64,000 nt of DNA from Pseudomicrostroma phylloplanum. Lineage: Eukaryota; Basidiomycota; Exobasidiomycetes; Microstromatales. The stretch spans positions 1 through 64,000 of the forward strand of contig BCHS01000008.1 of assembly GCA_039545275.1 (NCBI GenBank). Reading direction: 5' to 3'. Numbering within the stretch: the stretch's first letter is position 1; every line of letters starts with the position of its first letter. Below the pieces are notes generated by a model, which saw only the letters and a program-made list of their open reading frames with translations, ran no database searches and was not told where the DNA came from. Positions 34,412 to 42,703 of this stretch are shown here, one piece after another. Both the position numbers and the translations under genes were made by a program.

Positions 34412-35605
34412 ATGTCATCGTCAAACACAAAGACCGCGCACCGATCCATCCTGGCTTCCGAGGCTGCTGTGCCAAAGGACCTCCTCCCTCCTCCAGGACC
34501 CATTGCCATCCTGCCTACCGACGACCCCTTCTACTCCTACCACGTCAAGAACATCCTCGACAATGTCCCGGGCGCGAAAGTCGAGGAGCTCTCCAAGGAC
34601 ACTCGGGCTATTGTCTGGCTGGACGTGAGGGGCCCGCCCGCTGCTGAGAGGTTGGGCAAGATTCTCGATGACAACCCACAGATTGGCTGGGTACAGCTGT
34701 GCCAGGCCGGTATCAACAACATCGTCCCCCTCTTCGAACGACATGGCAAGAAGGTCTGGACCAGTGCAAAGGTGAGCAAAAAAAAAAAGCTTACGTGAAT
34801 CCAGAGTCACGCCCATTGACTATACGCTGACCTTCTTCTTCTCCCCTTTCTTTGGCAGGGCTCGTTCGGACAACCCGTGGCAGAGCATGCTCTCATGCTG
34901 ACGTTGTCCCTGCTACGCAATCTGCCCAAGCGCATCCGGGCCACCTCTTGGGGCACACCCTCTGGTATCTCCCTCTTCGGCCAGCGAGTAACCCTCGTAG
35001 GCGCAGGAGGCATCTCCCTCTCCCTCATCTCGTTGCTGGAACCCTTCAACGTCAAGGTGACAGTGCTGCGACGCAAGGCCGAGCCTCTGGACCCCGCTGC
35101 CGTACCATCGAGCTTCAAGGACGGTGAGAACCTCATTGCCAAGTCCTTCAAGGAGCTCCACTCTGTCCTGCCCGAGACCGATGTGCTGGTGATCGCCGCT
35201 GCGCTCACACCTGACACCCGAAACATGATCGGAGAGAAGGAGCTCGCGCTGCTCCCTCAGAATGCAGTGTTGATCAACGTCGCCCGAGGAGAGCTAGTGG
35301 ACACCGATGCCCTCACCGCTGCTCTCCGCAAGGGCAGCTTCGCCGGTGCAGGCCTCGACGTGACTGCTCCCGAGCCTCTGCCAGCAGATCACCCGCTGTG
35401 GAGTCTGCAGCGGGACTCTGGTGCTTCCTTCGACAAGGAGCTCGAGCCTGATCAGAAGGGCAACCTGATCATCACACCTCACACGGCTGACACGCCTGAT
35501 ATGATTGCGCCCCTCCTTGCGGCAAGGTTCGCTAGGAACGCCAAGGCTCTGCTGGATGGACAGGGCGCCTTCGAAGGCCTGGTGGACACAGTCAATGGCT
35601 ACTAA
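34412..35605 (+). CDS. D-isomer-specific 2-hydroxyacid dehydrogenase
   Basis: Exons 34412-34771 and 34859-35605 (87-bp GTGAGC...CAG intron), 368 residues. The N-terminal catalytic-domain half ends at the intron. Then GSFGQPVAEHALML leads into the NAD-binding domain: VTLVGAGGISLSLI (altered GxGxxG), LRRK (charged residues at the end of beta-2, favouring NADPH), LPQNAVLINVARGELVD with the catalytic Arg, GAGLDVTAPEPLP with Glu, and ITPHTAD with His. The catalytic triad is complete. Family members reduce glyoxylate, hydroxypyruvate, 2-ketogluconate or other 2-keto acids. In this cluster a 2-keto-aldonate reductase role is plausible. It is divergent from SDR 1 and converges with SDR 2. Confidence 0.88.
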
Positions 35606-35774
35606 CAGTCTCCCTGCCGGTGTAGAACAATGTCTAAGGAAGGGACAGTACAGTCACGAGAGAACGGTTGCTCAATACCATACACCTTGTTGCACTTCTT
35701 CTTCGGCTGACAACGACTTTTGATGGAGAGTGACAATGACAATGATGCTGGCTATACAAATGCACTCTACATGT

Positions 35775-37014
35775 CTAACCCCTGCCGACCATACTCGGCA
35801 TTGCCGAGGCGAGAATGGTGACCCACAGCTTGCTGACCTCCAAGGGCAGCTCGGCGATGCTCCTGACCTCTGCAGCCACAATGTCCCTAGAGATGACTGG
35901 CTCGTGCTTGAAGGATCCATCGGCCTGCTTTACGCCTGGCCCGCTGGTCATCTTCGTCGTCATGTCTGACGAGGCATTGCCAATGTCGATTTGGGAGAGG
36001 GAGATGTTGTACTGAGAGAGCAAAGCAGCGGGCGTCAGTTGAGGCAAGTGTGACTGAGCTTGAGGATTCTGTAGACTCACCTTCCTGCCGTCCAGGGCGA
36101 GAGTCTTGGTCAGTCCAGTCACTCCGTGCTTCGAGGCGGTGTCTGGAGGGGGAAGAACAATGTAGCGGTACAGGCTGTCAGGTCTCGACTGGGCGTAAAA
36201 GGTATCTCATGGGGAGGGCACTCACAAGCTGCGGAGTCTGGTCGAGGCACATGAGCGCTGATGCTTCCGTTGATGATGATTCTCCTGTTGTCAGGGTTGA
36301 AGTCATGTGGGTCAGCCATGTTTGCGAGCCCGTACAGCTTCCTCTGACTCACCCTCCGCCGTTGTCCTTCATCTTTCGGAATGCCTCGCGAGAGCAAAGG
36401 TAGGTTGCTATGAAGAGCAGGGCGTGATGCAGTGTCAGCTCCTTCGTATCGCTGGTAGCGTACATTCCGACGCAAAGCCCGGACTCACAAGACAGGTTCG
36501 TGTTCAGCGCTGCTTGCCAGTCGGCAAAGCTCGAGTCCTCAATCAAGGTAGCTGGAGGACTGATGCCAGCATTGCAAAAGACGAGCGACACGGTCCCGAA
36601 TGTCTTTACGGTGAAGTCGAAGAGGTCGATGACATCTTGCTCCTTGGAGGCGTCTCCCGCAAGGTAGGCAGCTTTGCCGGAAGCCGTGGCTGAGCTTGTG
36701 GCTGCTTCGATCTCCTGGACTGCCGTTTGCAGAGCAGCTTCACGCCGGCCGGACACGACTACATTCCATCCTGAGGCGACGAGAGCTTTGGCGCATGACA
36801 AACCGATCTGAGAGGACATAGCGGACAGAGTAAGCACGCGCCATTGACTGCAAGCTCATCCAGTTTCAGCTACTCACTCCTGACGAGCCACCGGTGCTGA
36901 GAGAAAGGGCAATAGAATAGGGGTCGACATCAGTGGGTGTGCCTTACAGTGTGCGTGTCAAACAGCGTCTTACATGATGGCAGTCTTTCCTTGGGGCGGG
37001 TACGAGTATGACAT
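35775..37014 (-). CDS. SDR oxidoreductase 2
   Basis: Seven exons: 37014-36974, 36896-36878, 36807-36489, 36407-36353, 36284-36226, 36142-36081 and 36011-35775; 263 residues. The splices assemble MSYSYPPQGKTAIITGGSSGIGLSCAK in three pieces, including a 19-bp microexon, then restore NAGIS, NTNLSSTYLCSREAFRKMK, GRIIINGSISAHVPRP (catalytic Ser) and AAYTASKHGVTGLTK (Tyr, Lys). The full SDR catalytic set is present. The C-terminal part (IDIGNASSDMTTKM) matches SDRs described as short-chain dehydrogenases of unknown substrate. It lies head-to-head with the zinc dehydrogenase 385 bp away. It differs clearly from SDR 1 in exon layout, so the two are not a recent duplication. Confidence 0.88.
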
Positions 37015-37398
37015 GATGAACGTGTGTGGTAGACGGGGTAGGACGGCGGATCACAAGGCAGTTCTCTCACATCGCCTGTGCAGCAACTTGTACCACCACT
37101 CACCCCCGCCTCATCTCGTCCCCACAGCAAACCGGGGGGATATTAAGACGGCTGCACTTTTCGGAAAAGCAAAGCCACTGCTCCGTTTTTAAACTCCGAA
37201 GACATCCCACACACGGACAAGACACGCGGCCAATGCTCCGGCTTCGGCCAATTCACGCCGACCAAAAAGGAGGCAAAGAGGAGAGGAAGCAAGCACGCTG
37301 GGGTAGTCTACCCCGCACTGCAGCCTTGGCTTCCTTACTCCCCAAGGCCAACATCACGGCAGCACATCTTGTCTTCCCACCATATACCAAACAAGACA
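37015..37398. promoter_or_regulatory. Divergent promoter: SDR 2 / zinc dehydrogenase
   Basis: 384-bp shared upstream region. It has CCCCGC boxes at 37104 and 37311, and TTTTCGGAAAA centred near 37163, the reverse complement of the TTTCCGAAA words in the transporter/lactonase spacer. Confidence 0.5.
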
Positions 37399-38887
37399 AT
37401 GAGCACTTCTACAGACTCTAGCAACATCGCAGCCGTCCTCCATGGCGCCAAGGACCTTCGCATTGTACGTACCTGCGACTGGACAGGAGCGGGCTGCACC
37501 CGCAGTCTCTTTGCTCACACGACACCTTCCTGCCCCCTCTACGCTGCAGGAAGAGAGGCAAAGAGTAGCACCAGGTCCTGGAGAGGTACAGATTCGCATT
37601 CGCGCCACGGGTTTGTGTGGAAGTGACGCACACTACTTTGCCCATGGCAGGAACGGTTCCTTTGCCCTTCAAGCACCGATGGCACTAGGACACGAGAGTG
37701 CGGTGAGTTCGCGCGGTGGTGCCACTGTTGAAGCTGTCTTCTGCCAGCAGCTGATCCTTGTACTGTCTTTTCGGGCACGCAGGGAGAAATCGTCGCCATC
37801 GGATCCGAGGTCCCGGCAGACAGCAACCTCGACGTTGGCGCCCGTGTAGCGGTAGAGGCAGGTATCCAATGCAGGCACTGCGAGCGGTGCAAGGAGGGTA
37901 GATACAATCTTTGCTCTGGCATGAGATTCGCAAGCTCTGCCAAGACATTCCCTCACCTGGACGGTACCCTCCAGAGATACCTCAATTGGCCTTACTGGGC
38001 TGTGCACCTGTGAGTGAGCTCTAGAATCCTCGATGATCTTCGCACCGTGAGCTCAATTTCTCTCACCTCCCTTCCCCCATAGACTCCCATCTGACGTCTC
38101 CTTCCGCTCTGCAGCCCTCGTGGAACCTCTGGCCGTAGTGCTACAAGGCTTCCGCCGAGCAAATCTCAAGGCTGGAGAGTCGGTTCTTATCACTGGAGCG
38201 GGCGCAGTCGGCCTTCTCGCATGTGCGGCTGCTAAAGCTCTGGGTGCAAGATACGTAGCGGCTGTGGACATCGACGCCAACCGCCTGAAGTTTGCCGTGG
38301 ATCAAGGGTGGGCAGACGAGACCTACCTGCTACCACGCGGTGCCCCGCCTGCCAGCAATAGTGCGGAGACAGATGCACGCGTAAGGAGAATGCAGGAGGA
38401 TGAGCAAACAATCGCCGCGGCTCAAGCTACGGCAGCTAGTCTGCTAGAGGCCTTCAAAATTCCCAGTGCAGGCACAGGCCAAGTAAATGGCTCTGCAGCA
38501 CCTGCTACTGCAGGTTTCGACGCCGTCTTTGAATGCTCTGGTGTCCCTTCCTGCGTCCAAGCTGGCATATTCGCTGCTAGAGCCGGCGGAAGGATCGTTC
38601 TCATCGGTATGGGAACTCCCGTGCAGACTCTGCCGATTGGTGCTGCTGCACTAAGGGAGGTCGACATCCTAGGAGTCTTCCGATATGCCGGCATCTACAC
38701 TGGCGCTATCCAGATGCTCTCACCAGGCGGCTCTCTGGCGGCTGGATCAAGCAAGAGAGGCAGTATCGAGAGCGTCATCTCGCATACGTTCCCGCTTGCC
38801 AGTTCCGTCGAGGCTTTTGAAACGTTTGCAAAGGGCAAGGGCGAGGATGGCAGACCGGTAGTCAAGATCTTCATCGAAGACCAGTAG
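37399..38887 (+). CDS. Zinc-dependent polyol/L-idonate-type dehydrogenase
   Basis: Four exons: 37399-37464, 37550-37702, 37783-38009 and 38083-38887; 416 residues. It is a medium-chain dehydrogenase of the sorbitol/xylitol/idonate branch: GLCGSDAHYFAHG (catalytic Cys), LGHESAGEIVAIGS (His-Glu), structural-zinc cysteines in CRHCERCKEGRYNLC, ALVEPLAVVLQG, and Rossmann loop ITGAGAVGLLACAAAKALGA followed by VDID, which favours NAD. The first donor is GTACGT. The Rossmann half contains an extra segment of about 60 residues (RRMQEDEQTIAAAQ and a Gly/Ala-rich stretch), making it longer than typical 350-380-residue members. The family interconverts polyols or aldonates with ketoses or ketoaldonates. 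Cluster member. Confidence 0.9.
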
Positions 38888-39253
38888 ATGTCCCTGTCCT
38901 CCGAACAGTGAGAAAGGCCCAGAGTCTGCGACCAAGATGCGCTGCGTGACCACAATTGACCTACCATTGATACATTGCAAGTTGCTCATGTGTGCCTTGT
39001 CTGTCCGTCCCTTCGCTGCTGTTGTGGTGCTGCTGCTACTGCGTCTTATTTCCAAATTGGAATTTCTGGATATGGGCCGAAATGAAACTCCGGGGCGTGT
39101 GGGGCTTGACCTCCGGCTTTCCGGCATGTGGATGGTCCCGCTTCCTTTGCTCTTCTACCGCTCATATCCTCGTACAACCACGGCTAACACTCTCCTTCTC
39201 GGACTAGGCAAGGCTGTCCACGCCGGCAGTCGACATTCAGAAAGGGCGCTTGC
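38888..39253. promoter_or_regulatory. Upstream region of the Zn2Cys6 regulator
   Basis: 366 bp between the zinc dehydrogenase and the transcription factor. It holds TTCCAA-A-TTGGAA, an inverted repeat near 39050, plus CCGAAA and TTTCCGG words nearby. A site for autoregulation is possible but unproved. Confidence 0.4.
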
Positions 39254-42200
39254 ATGCCCAACAGTCAGCGAGATGCTGGCCAAGCAGGGTCACAGCCAAA
39301 GGTCAAGCCTTGTAGCGAGTGCTCAAGGCTGAAGCTGAAGTGCAGCAGAGCTCCTTGGCCTTGCCACTCCTGCCGCCAGCGCAACCTCTCCCACCTCTGC
39401 CCCGAGGGTCAGCTCTCCACCCGACCCTACAAGAAGCGCAAAGCTGCTGGGCAGCTCCAACAATCTCGGACTACTCGTCCCGCCGAAGACGTGTGGTCAG
39501 CTACCGCCGCATCCGACTCACACTCGTCAGGTGACGGCATCGAGGGAGGAGCAATTGGCGAAGCTTCTGGTTCGTCTCTGAGATCAGCCCTAGCGCATGA
39601 GAGCACGGAACAGGCTCGAAACATACATCCCTTCCAGTATGATGAAGACCATCATCGATCTGGCAGTCGAGCTGCTCTGCCACCTCGCTCTCATCTGACG
39701 TCCCCACCAACACAAGGCTCGACCGGCATCCTCTTCTTGGCCGACCAAGCTCTGGGTCGACCACATGCCGACCGGTGGGTCTCGGGTCAACAATCCGTAC
39801 CTTCAGTAGGGAATTCTTCGTTACATCGCCCTGCGCCTCTTGCGCATGCAAAGTCGGCCTCACCCACCTCCCGGTCAGCCAGAGGCAATCCCTCGACTCA
39901 TACCACCAGTGGGTTCAAGCCGCCTGCTCAAGAGTCCGACACTGTGGCGCCGGAGACTTCGAAATCGTCTTCGAGAAGAGCAAGTGTTGATGCTGGACTA
40001 CTGATAGAGAATGAGCAGGGCAGCTACAGCTTCTACGGCCCTCAGTCACACAGCTACAATCTGGCTCAGCTCTTTGCTGGGCGAGCGAGTCCGTCATTGG
40101 CATTGCCGCCTCTGCGTGGTCTCAATGGAGACGCGTCCCAGACGACGGGCGCTCGTGGAGAGCGTTCCCCTGCAGCACACACTAAGCAGAATTCCTTCAG
40201 CCCTGAAGGCAGCCAGGCTTCATCTTCCCGGAGGGTCGGCTTGCCAACCAGCGCGAAGCGAGCCTACCGAGAGCAGATTCTCAAAGATCCCGCATCTTTC
40301 CTGGTATTCCCGGGAATGCTCTCGCCTTATGGACCCGACTTCCTCGTACAGCATCTCAGTGCAAGCTTGCCCACTTTGCGCGACGCCAGGAGAGCGTTCG
40401 GGATCTATCGAAGCAATGCAGCTTGGCTGTACGATCCCTTGCCGTCGCTATTCTCACTGTGGGAAGAGTTCTATGGAGGCGCTGCATCTTCTCCAGCGAG
40501 CCGTCGTCCTCTTCGACTTGCTCTGCTCTACAGTGTGCTTTGCGTAGGCACCCTCTTTGACGTCGGCCACCCTCCCCTGCGGCAGGCAGAGCTCGATCAA
40601 GCGTGCGACTCGTACTACCAGCTATCCTGGGCGGCGTGTGCTCTGTCCAACCTCTTAGATTCAGCTTGTCTTGAAAAGGTACAGACAATTCAGATCCTGG
40701 GTCAGTACCTCTGCAACCGTGCAAATGGTTCTAAAGCAGATAGCTTCTTTCCTCTAGTCGGTATGGCAATGAGGACGGCAGTGACTCTAGGTCTCCATCG
40801 AGGCTCAGCTTTGCGAGGCTGCCAGCTCTCCGACGAGGAACTGCAAAGCCGGCATCAAGCCTTCTGGGAGCTCTACTGTCACGATGCATTTCGATCCTTG
40901 GCCTACGGCCGCCCATGCAGTGTTCAAGATCAGCACTGCGACACGCCTTTCCCCACTCGCGGTCTTGCTAAAACCAGCTTGACCAATGTGTTCCACGAGA
41001 TCAAGTACGAGACTGCGCGGATACTCAATCGTGTCTTGGACCTAGGGCAGCGTACCGAGTCGCCGGCATACTCCGATGTTCTGGCCCTGGATCGTTCACT
41101 GAGACGACTCTGGGGTCGCTTGCCAACGCGATTCCGGTCTACCGCTGGTAGAGCGTCCCTTGAGGCGGTCCAGGATATTGATGACGAATCGTACGAATTC
41201 CTCCACAACCAGTCCGCTGAGAGTGAGATCCAAGTCTTCCTGCAGGGCAACACGGCCATTGCCAATATCAGCCAATCGCTTCTACATCTCCACCGACCGT
41301 GGTTCGTCCGTGCTCTCCGGAGCAAGAAGTCGAGCGACCGTAGCAGAGAGTCCGACATCCTCGATTCGCCCTATGCGCGCTCAGTCGTAGCCGTCTCCGA
41401 GTCGAGCAGGTCTCTCATCGATGTGGCGCAGTCGGTGCTAGAGACTACGCCTACATTGAGCAAGGCAATGAACTTCTTCTGGCACCACTGCTTCAACGCT
41501 GCGGTCTGTCAGTGTCTTCACACACTCCAAGAACCTTCGAGCGTAAGCGCTCTTGGAGCCTGGGACGACGCTAGGAGAGCGATATCGATTCTGAGGCGAG
41601 CACGACCCGATCGAAGCGACGTTGTATGGGCAGGCAAGCTTGAGCTGCTGGAAGCGCTGCAGACGAAGACGGAAGAACGTCTGACGAGTACTACACAGGA
41701 TGGCCGGACCACGGACAAGGCAGACTCGGGTCGGGCGTCGATTGCAGAGCACCACCTCCCGCTCGTCGGTGGAGGTAGTGCCATCAGCGGAGCCAGCCGA
41801 AAAAAGCAAGCGCAAGCGAGAGGCCCAGCAGGTGCGTCTGGCAAGCCCCCCGGTCTGACGCAAGGAAACCTCAGCTCCAGCTACGACAGTGGCCACTCTG
41901 GCACTGCTCCGTCTATCTCTCCTCTCACCGAGCATGCAGGCATCCACAGCATGACCTCTCCCATGAGCATCACCACGGCGACTTCCCACGCCGACGAGTG
42001 GCTCAACACCCTCTCCGACGACCTGGCTGGCTTCCTCACCAGTCGACAACGTCAGCAGCGACCAGAGCATCAGATGGACGCTCCCTCGCATCAGGCTTCT
42101 TTAGATATTGCTGGCTGGCAACATCAAGCCAACGAGTGGAGTAACGCAGGAAATGGAGAGGAGATGAACTCTTCTGCTTCCGCCTCCGCTTCTGCCTCCG

Positions 42201-42409
42201 CTGCCACCCCTCAATTCGGTCATCCCATCCCGCAACATCAGGTGACGACTCCTCACCAAGCCCAGCAGCAGCAGCAGCAGCACTCAGCACAGACTCCCTC
42301 GGCCATCGAGCCGTCCCAGTCCTGGAACACGCTCTTGGCCGATCTGCTCCAGGTTGGGTGCGAACCTGATACGAATTTCTGGGCGGCGATTGCGAGAGAT
42401 GGCAGATGA
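39254..42409 (+). CDS. Zn2Cys6 fungal transcription factor
   Basis: Intronless, 1,051 residues. The binuclear zinc cluster is at about 19-49: CSECSRLKLKCSRAPWPC...C, spacing C-x2-C-x6-C-x6-C-x2-C-x8-C, preceded by a basic segment and followed by RPYKKRK. The fungal_trans middle-homology region lies at about 370-570, with LLYSVLCVGTLFD, FFPLVGMAMRTAVTLGLHRG and FWELYCHDAFRSLAYGRP. Long Ser/Pro-rich linkers and a C-terminal Gln/Ser/Ala-rich tail (QQQQQ, SASASASA) probably act in activation. Such factors usually bind CGG repeats. It sits directly beside the sugar-acid-type genes, so it is the likely pathway regulator; this is inferred from position only. Confidence 0.9.
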   Translation: MPNSQRDAGQAGSQPKVKPCSECSRLKLKCSRAPWPCHSCRQRNLSHLCPEGQLSTRPYKKRKAAGQLQQSRTTRPAEDVWSATAASDSHSSGDGIEGGAIGEASGSSLRSALAHESTEQARNIHPFQYDEDHHRSGSRAALPPRSHLTSPPTQGSTGILFLADQALGRPHADRWVSGQQSVPSVGNSSLHRPAPLAHAKSASPTSRSARGNPSTHTTSGFKPPAQESDTVAPETSKSSSRRASVDAGLLIENEQGSYSFYGPQSHSYNLAQLFAGRASPSLALPPLRGLNGDASQTTGARGERSPAAHTKQNSFSPEGSQASSSRRVGLPTSAKRAYREQILKDPASFLVFPGMLSPYGPDFLVQHLSASLPTLRDARRAFGIYRSNAAWLYDPLPSLFSLWEEFYGGAASSPASRRPLRLALLYSVLCVGTLFDVGHPPLRQAELDQACDSYYQLSWAACALSNLLDSACLEKVQTIQILGQYLCNRANGSKADSFFPLVGMAMRTAVTLGLHRGSALRGCQLSDEELQSRHQAFWELYCHDAFRSLAYGRPCSVQDQHCDTPFPTRGLAKTSLTNVFHEIKYETARILNRVLDLGQRTESPAYSDVLALDRSLRRLWGRLPTRFRSTAGRASLEAVQDIDDESYEFLHNQSAESEIQVFLQGNTAIANISQSLLHLHRPWFVRALRSKKSSDRSRESDILDSPYARSVVAVSESSRSLIDVAQSVLETTPTLSKAMNFFWHHCFNAAVCQCLHTLQEPSSVSALGAWDDARRAISILRRARPDRSDVVWAGKLELLEALQTKTEERLTSTTQDGRTTDKADSGRASIAEHHLPLVGGGSAISGASRKKQAQARGPAGASGKPPGLTQGNLSSSYDSGHSGTAPSISPLTEHAGIHSMTSPMSITTATSHADEWLNTLSDDLAGFLTSRQRQQRPEHQMDAPSHQASLDIAGWQHQANEWSNAGNGEEMNSSASASASASAATPQFGHPIPQHQVTTPHQAQQQQQQHSAQTPSAIEPSQSWNTLLADLLQVGCEPDTNFWAAIARDGR

Positions 42410-42612
42410 GGGAGGAGGTCATTCGCGGCGGGAGACATGAGGGAGGGACTGAAGTCAAATGCTCGCACGTGCAGGTTTGTCGTGATCTCGTGGTGGTGCA
42501 AAAGGAAATTATTGCCCCCTACCAGGTGAAGCGGAAGCGGATGCGGAATAGAAGTTGTATTATACATGGCATTTCTCTCGTCTGCCTTTGCCTGCCTACC
42601 CTGCCTGCCTGC

Positions 42613-42666
42613 TCTGCCTGTCTGCCTGTCTGCCTGTCTGCCTGTCTGCCTGTCTGCCTGTCTGCC
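42613..42666 (+). repeat. (TCTGCCTG)6 minisatellite
   Basis: Six perfect octamer copies plus a partial unit in the short convergent spacer between the Zn2Cys6 gene and NUP42, preceded by irregular CTGC repeats from about 42588. The open frames through it are artefacts of the repeat. Confidence 0.9.
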
Positions 42667-42703
42667 AGCCGCCTCATCCCGCCGCATCCCCTCTCATCCC
42701 ATC

